Shown: one piece after another, positions 35,656 through 45,675 of the stretch | Layout: the number at the start of each line of letters is the position of its first letter | Numbering within the stretch: position 1 is the first letter of the stretch | NCBI GenBank assembly: GCA_021234155.1 | Contig: JAJEKV010000002.1 | Location: 9,322,409 to 9,386,408 of the forward strand | Length of the DNA stretch: 64,000 nucleotides | Origin: Isoetes taiwanensis | Lineage: Eukaryota; Streptophyta; Lycopodiopsida; Isoetales; Isoetaceae | Direction: 5' to 3' | The notes under the pieces: generated by a model | Told to the model about the DNA's origin: nothing | What the model saw: the letters and a program-made list of their open reading frames with translations, nothing else | The model's database searches: none | Position numbers and translations under genes: made by a program

Positions 35656-37645
35656 TTTTTTTTTTTTAATTAATGGTATAAGGTGCTATGCAGAGTAGAA
35701 GACAAGTTGCTTGGCATATGACCCTAGGGGTATGGCAATAAGATGATCTAATTAGCATAAAACTTTGGAACATTTGTTAATAAATGACATGGCATATTTT
35801 AAATGACGAAAGCAAATATTTGTTAGGGTTCCAAAAAAATGCTTTAGGGCTCCGGATACAGCTAGCAGCGTGAAGGATTGAGATAGAGGAATGCCTGGCA
35901 TCTGCACCTTCCAGATAATGATAGAAGCTCGTGCAATTTCTGTTATTACAGATAAATACAGGGCAAAGTTAAGGACCTGATCTACACAGGCTTTGCTAAG
36001 GACCATGATCTAGGTTAAATAGAGGCACTACAACTTGAGCTTGATGTCGTTTCTGTCCTCCACATCATGAAGCCCGACTTCTGCCCCTGAAATGGGCAGA
36101 AAGAAGGGTGATCTTAACATGTCTACTAGAAGAAAGCTAGAGATAGAAGCTACTCTTGCCCCAAAGAGAAAAAAGATCTGGGAATTTCGCAAGGCAGCAA
36201 ATGCTTCGAATTCAAAGACTGCTGTAGATATCCCCCTGGTGAATAAATGCACTGCTGCTGCTGATTGTGATGGGAACATCAAGAATGCTGAGGCAGTGGA
36301 GCAGGTCCCCAGGAATAAAGGAAAGGAGCAATTGCCTGCCAACAAGATCTCCAGCAATAAAGACACAACTGGATGCAAGACTGCTGCAATTCAACAAATG
36401 GGATTTCCCCCTGGAGCGAACTCTACTCAGGTGAATGCTATCCATGCAATGTTGTAGAATTCTGAAGTTATATTTAGCAGATTCTTCTGAAATTAATAAG
36501 TGAAGATTGATTAAGTGTGAGATGGATCAGATATTTTTGGATCTATGATTAGCTTGCATGCTCAGTTTGTTTGTAAGAATAGGTGTATGAAGGCATAAGT
36601 AATGTGTTTATTACCACTTATTTACTGAGGTTACTGCTACAATCATGGCCTAATAATATGGGGTCGAAATGCTTTAGTAAGTACACAGCAGCAGAAAATA
36701 ACTTGTGCTACATAGAATGGCCTATATTGCTCTTAATAGGTTGAGAGCAGTATTGTAGTATTAGAGACTTGTTGTCAATATGTTTGTGATATTGTAATAG
36801 TTCTGGAGTATAAGTTCAGATCTGATACCTGGTTGAGATTGGTATGAAGTCCATGCACCATATAATTGCGTAGATAGATTGTTGGATCCCTTGATCTGAC
36901 CAATAAAGATGGAAACATAAATTAAACTTCCAAATACTAGGATAAATGGTTACATATTATTACTTATTATGGGTGCAAGTGCTTGTCCCTAAGTAACTCC
37001 ATGGTAAGGGAGCCTGTGTGGCTATTTTACAGAACTAGTTAAGCAGATCAGACCAAGTTTTGAATAGATCTGTGACAGATTGTACTTGCATGAGTTGTCC
37101 TCCAGGTTTTGCATGCAAAAACTTACCATTAAAGACATGGTGAAGGGGAATACCCAAGAGACCTACTGCTTACCTGCTAGTTCTTCCTTTATTACCCTCA
37201 CTGGCTAATATTTGGTTGTTTAACTGCAGGTAACCAGGTTTCTTGCTCCATGCTTTGATGTTTCTTATGACGTATTCTGCAAGAACTTCAAGTAAGATTG
37301 GTCCAATATGAGGATAATACTGTTTAAAGTGATATTCATGTAAATATTATCACCAGCACATAATCTGTTATGCTGGCCTGAATGTACATTTATGGCTTAG
37401 ATTTTATGTCTATAATTTGAAAGATTTTTTGACTTGGATACAATAAGATATGTGATGTCTTATGGATAAGGAATAAAAGGTATTACTACAACAAATTTAA
37501 TTTCTCAGTTTTCATGATTAAGTTCTAGATATAACCTTTTCCTGGCTTAGGAATAATGACCTGTAGTATTCCTAAGGCTGCTAAGGGCAGACTTGGTATT
37601 TCAAAGAGGGAATTATCAAGGATGGAAGTCTGGTGACGATTTTGA
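35656..37645 (+). mobile_element. Divergent relative of the Penelope-like element, 5' part
   Basis: It starts with a T-run like the array units and carries a homologous exon 1 (36,092-36,430) and an intron with the same paired segments near 37,155 and 37,226. The RT exons are missing: at 37,646 a T-run and a LINE 3' fragment begin. Apart from the exon 1 start and the structured intron segment, nucleotide similarity to units 1-3 is low, so this is a separate subfamily. Confidence 0.65.
36092..36430 (+). CDS. Exon 1 of the divergent Penelope-like element
   Basis: 113 codons start MGRKKGDLNMSTRRKLEIE and include PKRKKIWEFRKAAN, parallel to MGRPKG ... AKRKKMYDYHRP in units 1-3. The exon ends in CAG followed by GTGAAT, in phase 0, the same phase as the homologous exon. 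The rest of the exon is hydrophilic and not conserved. The downstream exons are absent from this window, so the gene is partial. Confidence 0.55.
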
Positions 37646-38880
37646 TTTTTTTTTTTTTTGAAGAACTGTGTCATCAATATATTAAAAGAATGATAATGTT
37701 ACAAAGCAAGTGAGGAGGAAGAAGAACTGCCCCAAAGAGACAGCGATAGCTCGACACTCCACAACAAACTCACAGAAAAAATGCAACTCTACTACTGTAC
37801 AAACCGACCATCACCATCGACAACACCCAAGAAGTCCCGCCAAATGGCAAACTTCCGCTCTACTAATCCGGGGAACAATTTAAAAGCTTTGAAATAGCTT
37901 GTACCGAAGTCGAGGAATCGAGAGGTCGCAGTCAGGCTGAATCCCCGAAAGATCCACAACCGCCGCCACTTCCAAATCAGCCACACCAACCAAGCCCACG
38001 ACGGATGCAAGGCTTGCTCGCCACAAGAGCTGCCAAGCACCGGGATACACATGAAGCAAAGAATGGCCGACTAGTCAATCTCACCAAACAGAGCCCTAAC
38101 CCAATCGAGGCAGCCCGCAAGTGAGGGCATAAAACTAGACAATGCTCCACAGTCTCACGATGAAGGCCACAACAAGGGCGTAGAGGGCTCACATCCGCCT
38201 AAACCGACTCACAAGGGCATTCACCCCGATACAACGGTCACCACCGCCACGAAGCACCCTAACCCGGTGGGGAAGTGAGCTCCATGCCCACGCCCAAACC
38301 GGAAAGTGCCATCGAGAACTCGAAGGCTGCAGAGACCACTTGCACGGCGGGGGCAATTGTGTCATGAATAGCCGACACCCGGTAACAAGACCGCACAAAA
38401 ACAAGAAGACACAACATCCGGATGAACCTTCCAAACCACGCACCACCCCATCATCCACGAGGGACTATAGGTATGTGTAGCGGAATACTCCCCGCCACTT
38501 GTTCCCGTGATAGTCCACGCCCTCAGCGAAAAGCGAAGCTCGAAAAGAACTCCCACGAAGCTAGTTGACCACCCCAATACCAATCCTCCAAAGTGAGCAC
38601 AACAGCTCGCCTCCAACGGGCCTGCGTCCGAGCATGCATGGTGGCAGCCAAGGGCAAGTCCGCAAGGGGTAAAGGACCCACAAGAAGGGAGAAGAGTGAT
38701 GATAAACTGAGGCATAATCTAGCTGGAAGAGCACACGCACATGATCCCAAGCCTGCAACATCTCCGTGAAAAAAGGGGATGCATGTGGGCCATCTACTTC
38801 ATCCAGCTCTTCAAGTTGAGCCTCCAGTTCATCATGACATTGCAAAATAGAAAACATAAAGTGATTGTACCGCAAGCAAC
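37646..38880 (-). pseudogene. 5'-truncated LINE 3' fragment
   Basis: On the minus strand this ends in a poly(A) tail (the T-run at 37,646-37,659 on the plus strand). Upstream pieces include CCGLHRETVEHCLVLCPH, the zinc-binding C-x-x-x-x-E-T-x-x-H-x-x-x-x-C motif found after the RT in plant LINEs (zf-RVT type), and a tryptophan-rich tail (WLVWLIWKWRRLWIFRG). There is no RT core, so the copy is 5'-truncated, as is usual for LINEs. The frame is broken in several places. No convincing target duplication was found. Confidence 0.65.
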
Positions 38881-38899
38881 CTTTGATTTCGATAAATGA

Positions 38900-39780
38900 T
38901 GATATGGTTTAAGGTTAATATCTAATAGTGTGCTCGGGGGAGTGGCCAATATGATTAAGCATTGGGCGAAATCATATAGAGTTAGTATATATCATAGTTG
39001 GGAACAAAAGGCAAAGGCAAAGACAAAGGCAAAGGAAAGGCAAAGGCAGGCCAAAGAAGGCTAAAGTCACAGAGACTTCTATAAATAGAACCCGAACTTT
39101 AATTGGCTATATCTCCGCAACCAGAGATCGGATTTGGGCGAATTTTACTTTTCTGGAACCGTCTCGGAGTCTAGTTTCCGGATTGGTGTGGTAATTATTG
39201 TTAGGAAGAAGAAGAAGAAGAGATTTTAATGTCACGCCACAAGGCAGCGTCCTATCGGACATGTGACACTTTACAACACACCCAGATGGGTCCTGCCCCC
39301 ACCACTTTACATTGCTGAAGTGGGGAGTAGCCTTAACAGAATTATAATATTGTCAATGGTTCATAAAATTATGAAGGCTAATAATTTTCATATTAAAGTG
39401 GATGTTAACGAGAACCTGAAAGTTGTATTCAATGCAACTGAGGTCAGTTGCTTCCGAGAAGGGAAGGAATTGATATATATGGTTTAAGGTTAATATCTAA
39501 CAGTGAGCTCGGGGGAGTGACCAATATGATTAAGCATTGGGTTGGGAACAAAAGGCAAAGGCAAAGGCAAAGGCAGGCCAAAGAAGGCTAAAGTCACAGA
39601 GACTTCTATAAATAGAACCCGAACTTTAATTGGCTATATCTCCGCAACCAGAGATCGGATTTGGGCGAATTTTACTTTTCTGGAACCGTCTCAGAGTCTA
39701 GTTTCCGGATTGGTGTGGCACTTATTTGATTCATCCGAATGAGAGAGAAATAGCAGAAAGAGTGACGGGGGGTCAAAGAA
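38900..39780 (+). repeat. Direct repeat with (GGCAAA)n tract, LTR-like
   Basis: A segment of roughly 250-300 bp occurs at about 38,900-39,195 and again at about 39,474-39,722 (period about 574). Each copy has a run of AGGCAAAGGCAAA units, a TATA-like CTATAAATAGA and then a stretch ending GGAGTCTAGTTTCCGGA that resembles the start of the transcribed region in plant LTRs. The first copy has extra bases before the GGCAAA run. These may be two partial or solo LTRs. No polyprotein is attached. Confidence 0.5.
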
Positions 39781-41860
39781 GACTGCTTTACTCTTGGCTC
39801 TTGAATCTGATCCTAAGAAGGCTATTTCTTTTTCCTAGAGCTTCTGTTAATCTTGTCTAACAACCTATTACTATTCCTAAACCCAACTCTTGGTGTATCA
39901 TATTGAGGACTGCCAGCTCGAGGGAGGAGCTATTGTCAGATATGCCTGATATGCCTTACTGTCTTTATGTTCCAGCTTGATATTGCTAGCTGAGTGGCCC
40001 GGTTGGATGGAGAGCTCCTTTGAATAAGGCTTTGACTACTAATTTGTGTAAAAGTTCTTATGTTTATTCAGGTGTTCAGGAAAGTTCGTATCAAATGATC
40101 TCTATGTTTCTGATGGATTTAGAGAAATTGAGTCGAGGTCATTGCATCATTCCTCTGCGCAGATAAATACAATAAAAAATAAATAATCCATGAAATAGGG
40201 CACCGTTATAATATAGTGCTTTCTTACTCTAAACAGAATTTTAAAATAGACTTGTGACTGGCCGATATTATATTCAATCATTTGATCGAAAGCCTTGGCT
40301 ATGTACTGCACCAAATTACCTATTATCATAAGTCCCCCAAAAAGAAACTGTTATTAATTTTTTGTGCGATTATTTGTGTTATACTACTAAGATAAACTAA
40401 TATTACTTTGTGGGTTAATATGTTAAATAATTAGATGCAGTTAAATTATAAGGTTTATATTTTATGGTTTTTCAGGGTGGTATATCCACATAGTAAGCAT
40501 AGATATTTTCTTATTATAGTTTGCTAGTATAGTTTACCACTATGGTTCTTTGTGATAATGAATTTTCTTGGTTTATTGCTATGTTCTATTCCTATGTGAC
40601 ATGGTCTCCAATTAATAGTATATGAACCATTAGTGTTTCTAGCTTAAATAATCGACAACTCATAGTGGTGTCCCAATCAACTCATGAATATATTGTCGCA
40701 TAGACCATGGATGTCATAGAATAAAGGCTTCAAGTTTCACGTTAAAAGGATTAATAGTACAAGAAATTTCTCTGGTTCCAAACATGTGAGGTTGGACCAC
40801 TATTAATGTCCAACTTGTTAAGGCAATGCCTGCCTAGTAATAGATTTTGTTTATTGGCAACTATGCAAAACACACTCGGTGTTCAAGATTCCTTCATCTC
40901 TCTTAAAAGTGGATTATAAATGTTTAAGGCATGATAAAGATTCCTTCATCTCTCCAAAAAATGGACTATATCATGAGTATTTCTCTAGAATTGTTCATAT
41001 TTCATGTTAATTTTGTAAAGGTAACATTATTGTCATGATAGGCCAAAAAAGAAAAGAAAAAAAAAATAAAGCCCCTAATAAACATGTGCTTGGTGATGTG
41101 TGGAAGTACCATATGTAGAGCCGTGACATGTAGAGGTTTGATCCTATATGTGACATAAAATGTCATAACAAAAACGAGATTGTATGCAATGAATAGGGCT
41201 TGATCTATAATAGCTCATATGGGTAAGATCTAAAGCATCTGCTCTCTGAGACCAAGTCCAAGCTGACATTTGGGGAATGAGCACCCTTGCCTATGTTATG
41301 TTGCTCATAGAATCTTTATGCAAAGTATTAAACATTGGCTTGCAATTGTAACATGGATATGGACTTCACTATCTAAAGCATGTAGGCAACCTAATTCGTC
41401 TACATTGCTTCTAGTATGATTTATGGACTCCTATGCTCGTATCATATCAAACCCATTGGTATTTGCAATTCCTTATCGAATTGGGCTCCCATGATGCTCA
41501 TATAATCTCAAACCCATTGGTTTGGTCGATATAACAAAATATAACAATACAAACATCAAGAGTTTCTAGATGATAATATAGCAACATAAGTAAACAAATG
41601 GTCTAGTTGAAAAAATATAGAAACCTGTCTCTAAGGCCATATCTATTAAATCCAAGAAAGAAAGGAAAGGAGAAAACATGAAACTTCTTGCTGCCATAGC
41701 TGTAGCTAGAAAATAGAGCGCCCATATAGCCACAATTCGCAAGCCCAAAAAAAATAAAAGAAGTGTGCATAATAATGTTAATAAACTGTTATTACCGTAA
41801 TGTGAATATTCTCAAAATCGACATTTAGCTATTTAAAACTGTACGCGAAGCATATGCTCT
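39780..41860. other. AT-rich intergenic stretch
   Basis: Six-frame reading shows only short frames. Small imperfect duplications are present: GATTCCTTCATCTCTC at 40,888 and 40,939, and CAAACCCATTGG at 41,449 and 41,509. I recognise no gene or complete element. Confidence 0.4.
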
Positions 41861-41874
41861 TTTGTGCACCCTTC

Positions 41875-41945
41875 ACGCCCGTCTAATGACTGCCACGTAT
41901 AATCCACGTAGGACCAAATTTAACACGTCATGCCCACGTAGACCG
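41875..41945. promoter_or_regulatory. Cluster of CACGT boxes
   Basis: Within about 65 bp the sequence has GCCACGTATA, TCCACGTAGG, ACACGTCATG and CCCACGTAGA. ACGT cores of this kind bind plant bZIP and bHLH factors. A 105-codon frame overlaps but resembles no known protein. Whether a gene is controlled from here is unknown. Confidence 0.3.
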
Positions 41946-42179
41946 TTTGTAGCCTCGTATATGCTCTTCACAAGAGGAAGAACCTCGGCTGGTTTTATTC
42001 ATTCCAATCCAGGATTGGATCGACGGATCAGCCTGCGCCCGGATTCCAAACAAGGGCGCATTGATCCGTCTTCGCTAATTTTTGTATCGGATCTAGAATG
42101 TGGTCTTTTGGCGGTTCAAATCCATGGGCGGGCGTGTAGTTTACGTTGCGGATCCATAGCTTCGATTTTGCGCAGCTAA

Positions 42180-42640
42180 TGAGGGCATATCATCGTATTC
42201 ATTCTTTTTCCAAAGCAAGCTCGCCTCTTATCGCCCGTAACGGATTCGACTATGGTGCCCCCTTCTTTGTCTTCTATTAGAGGCATTAGCCCGCTTTTAT
42301 TACCACGGGGAGCAAGAAGCATTTCGTTTTGAGGCCCTTAAGCCCACCGATACATTTGCTAGAAGGCATAATAGTGCTAGCCCCGAAGAGCGAAAATAAT
42401 GGTAGAGTTACGTGGATTTTATTTGGGTCGGATAAGCGGCTATCTTTTGTCATCCTTATCCCTGCCGTGCTAATTGGAAGTTAGATTGGAGTAAGGGATC
42501 ATCTGTGTACCTGAAATTGACGCAACAAGGAATATGGATTGACAGCCTGAACCCAGCTGCTCTTGAATGCCAGGGGAATGAAATCAAAGCTATCTCGCAG
42601 AAAGGCCATGGCAGCAGGGGATAATTTCGGGCATTTGGAG
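42180..42640. other. Unassigned stretch
   Basis: No open frame of note. It directly follows the UDP-glycosyltransferase relic in that gene's reading direction and may contain its decayed continuation, but I could not align it. Confidence 0.3.
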
Positions 42641-42642
42641 GT

Positions 42643-43075
42643 CTAATTTAAATTTCCGCCGGAGCAGCTATGGCAGCTTTTGCACTGGAAGTGCATATAG
42701 GAAGGCAAGCCACATGCCCGAACTGTCTGGCTAGCCCAATCCATGAGCATATCCGTGACGACGCAGGCCGGAGCCTGGCCATTTTTTATCAGATTGTTGA
42801 GCCTCTTTTCAAGAGCTGCTCTCAGACCCACTGGAGTGGGCGGAGGCGTAAATCTATGATTCCTCCCAAATGAATGTATCTAACTCCATTCACTACCTGC
42901 CTTTTCAGAAAAGCTGGATCTTCATTCTCGTTTTCTACTTCCAGGAGCTCAACTGAGACGTTGGAATCCGCATTTTTAAGTCCAGGGCTTCCACAAGCAG
43001 GGCTTCCACAAATCCTCCATCGAAAAACTTTACGGGCGGTTGTACCCAGGAAAAAGACTGGGTACGTGTCACTAA
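42643..43075 (-). pseudogene. UDP-glycosyltransferase N-terminal fragment
   Basis: The minus strand encodes VRYIHLGG and, after one frame change, LRAALEKRLNNLIKNGQAPACVVTDMLMDWASQTVRACGLPSYMHF. This fits the N-terminal acceptor-binding domain of family 1 plant glycosyltransferases, where P-x-C-[VI]-[VI]-[TS]-D-M-x-x-x-W precedes G-[IL]-P-x. The C-terminal PSPG nucleotide-sugar box is absent, and the frame ends in a stop soon after MHF. It is therefore a truncated, frameshifted relic. The assignment rests on one motif region, so it is moderate. Confidence 0.5.
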
Positions 43076-43079
43076 AATA

Positions 43080-44460
43080 TTAAAGGCATAAAAGAATCGA
43101 ATCTAAGGAAACAGATCTCTCAAAATAATAGTGGCTTTGCATCTTCAAAGTATTTTGTATTGGATGTAAGCCAATTATGTTTTGAATTGATAAATCAATA
43201 TTAAAACTAAAGACATATTCCGTTTATAAACCACCATTTGATTTAGCTTTAAGAACTTGTGCAACTCATGGTGGTTCCCCTATGAAATCAATCAATGTAA
43301 TGTCATATGAGCTACCATTTGTTTACAAAATAAAGAACTCATAATTTAGCTTCACTAGCCTGCATATGAATGCAGTGTCGATAACAATAGCCATTAGATT
43401 ATCTATTCTAATCCAAATCAATGCTCCAAAAATGACGCACTCTAGAAATACAATTTAGTATGGCCCAATGAAGACATCACCAAAATCATAGGAAAACAAT
43501 GGCAAAAAGCATATAAAATTACAAAAAAAAACCCCTGTTATTATGCTAGAGATAGGGAACCCACACATTATGGGGTTAAATTTTGTTATGTTAAGAAAAA
43601 TTAAGTTAACTAGTAAACACCCCGGGGGATTCACCTCTATTATTGGTATATATGCCATGTGCATTCCTTAGGTTGCCAAAAAACCCATTGTATACGACAA
43701 TTTCATATGAAAAACCCTTTGTATACGACTACATTATTTGTAAAAGAATGCAGCCCATATCATATAATTACTTGTCCAAAACACTTTTATTTGACAACCC
43801 CTTCCATATATATACGATATCTTCTATATTATCATAGTATTAATACTTGTTATGTAAACAACTTGAAGTATATTATCCATACCAAAATGTAATGTGATTA
43901 GTATGAGTTGAAGTTGATTCAATATATTGTGAGTTTAATAAGTAAGCTCGATGTCAACTTAGTTGTTTAAAATTAAAACATGAAATTCACTATGTCTTAG
44001 CTCTTCATAAGCTAGCCTATAATTAATCTTATAATGTGAAATAGATGAAGCAGCCAAAACAGTAGAAGCTCACCAAAAATGACATACCCTTACAGTATGA
44101 TTACTAATCAAACACTGGCGCCACCACACTCCCTCTGGTATCCTACGGCATTCAAACTATAAAAACCTTATATTTTTCTTAAGTATACGGTACCAGAGAG
44201 GCAATAAAAAAACCCATTTGGTGCACTCACATGTTTCATACCCCATAATCTAACTGAACCCCCCGGGGTAAACACACATAATTTTTGTTAGGAAAATTGT
44301 TAAGTCTAGGGGGTTAACGTTTAAAAAATTGTTAGAGTTAAATTAAGCATTTAACCCCCTTTCACATCCGTCTTTGTTATATTAAGCCTTAACATTTCGT
44401 TAACAATCAAACAATTCGTCGACGAAAAGTTATTCGATGCCGGAGACCCCCTTTTAATTT
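43080..44460. other. AT-rich intergenic stretch
   Basis: No gene recognised. CCCCGGGG-containing segments near 43,622 and 44,262 are inverted relative to each other over about 10 bp (ACCCCGGGGG and its complement) and could be the ends of a small element, but the match is too short to call. Confidence 0.35.
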
Positions 44461-44725
44461 TGTTAACTGGAGAGAGGCTGCCGTCGAAACGATCAGGGGC
44501 TCATCGCCGGAGCTCATTGCCAGGGCTCCAGATTGCGAAGAATCACCAAATTGATGTCGCTTCCCTGTAAGTGTTGCTTCCATCATCCTCCTGGAGTTTT
44601 TTCTTCAAGAAACTTGTAGGGTACATTCTCTGCCTTTTTTTGCTCTACAGACCTGAGCCTCTTTTAACTAGATGGAAATCTGGAGGGAAATGTGACTGTG
44701 GCAGTTGGGACCTGGGATATGGTCT

Positions 44726-45465
44726 CCATATCCTTGGAGGAAAGCACAAACAATTCTTGTTCTGAGCTCTTGAAGATTTACACAGAGGTATGTGAACTTG
44801 CAATTTTGCACTTGATTCTTGTTATTTAACTCTGTTTCATAGAAGTAACTAAGAGCTACGGACTGTCCTTGGAAACTAATAACAATAAGCCATAAGTACA
44901 TATCAACAATATCTGAATTGAAATTACGCTTAAATCTGAATTGAGGGAAATTTGGTATTGTCTGCTTAGCAATAATAGTCTTTGTCTGATTATTTTTCCT
45001 GACTGTCTATTTAGCAATAATAGTCATTGTTAGGATATTTTCTGACTGACTGTTCAACAATAACAGTCATTGTCTTTCTGTGTTCAAGGCTTAATCAACA
45101 CATGCAATAACTTTAGACCTTGGCCTAAAGCATAAGCCACTTTGGCTGCTACAAACTCATTTGATTCCCCATATGTCTGCTACATATCCTTGGAGGAAAG
45201 CACAAACAATTCTTGTTCTGAGCTCTTGAAGATTTACACAGAGGTATGTGAACTTGCAATTTTGCACTTGATTCTTGTTATTTAACTCCGTTTCATAGAA
45301 GTAACTAAGAGCTACGAACTGTCCTTGGAAACTAATAACAATAAGCCATAAGTACATATCAACAATATCTGAATTGAAATTACACTTAAATCTGAATTGA
45401 GGGAAATTTGGTATTGTCTGCTCAGCAATAATAGTCTTTGTCTGATTATTTTTCCTGACTGACTA
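44726..45465 (+). repeat. Tandem duplication (period about 456 bp), interrupted by a transposon
   Basis: The segment beginning ATATCCTTGGAGGAAAGC at 44,729 is repeated from 45,184 with few changes. The second unit is cut at 45,469 by the 12.2-kb transposon and continues at 57,708 (AGCAATAATAGTCATTG and following), matching 45,014-45,180 of the first unit. The first unit thus preserves the uninterrupted sequence. Confidence 0.85.
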
Positions 45466-45469
45466 TTTA
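45466..45469. repeat. Left target-site duplication TTTA
   Basis: TTTA directly precedes the left terminal inverted repeat and recurs at 57,708-57,711 directly after the right one. The neighbouring empty paralogous site reads CTATTTAGCAATAATAG at 45,007-45,023 with a single TTTA, as expected for a 4-bp duplication. Confidence 0.8.
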
Positions 45470-45494
45470 AAGTCGTATTTAATTAAAGTGGGAC
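45470..45494 (+). repeat. Left terminal inverted repeat (25 bp)
   Basis: It begins AAGTCGTATTTA and ends GTGGGAC. It is the exact reverse complement of 57,683-57,707, and homology between the two ends stops at base 26. Confidence 0.9.
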
Positions 45495-45675
45495 AAATCT
45501 TGAATTTTGGGACTCGGACTGAAAATGGGACTCACACACCATAAAAGAAATTTCTGAATTGATTGCTTGAATAGAATTACACATGACACACATAGAATTG
45601 GGTTACTTGTTTTCCTCATAAATTTTTCAAACCACTAGTTGAGAAAGTTTTCAAACTTCTCAATATTATGTACCC

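Noticed and set aside
37630-38890. Target-site duplication around the LINE fragment
   Set aside because: TTTGAT occurs on both sides, but it is too short and T-rich to be convincing.
39542-39742. Lysine/glycine-rich 66-codon frame (GTKGKGKGKGRPKKAK)
   Set aside because: It is a translation of the GGCAAA microsatellite and the LTR-like leader, has no ATG start and recurs with the repeat. Not a gene.
43620-44270. Small inverted-repeat element bounded by CCCCGGGG segments
   Set aside because: The inverted match is only about 10 bp and largely self-palindromic; no target duplication was found.
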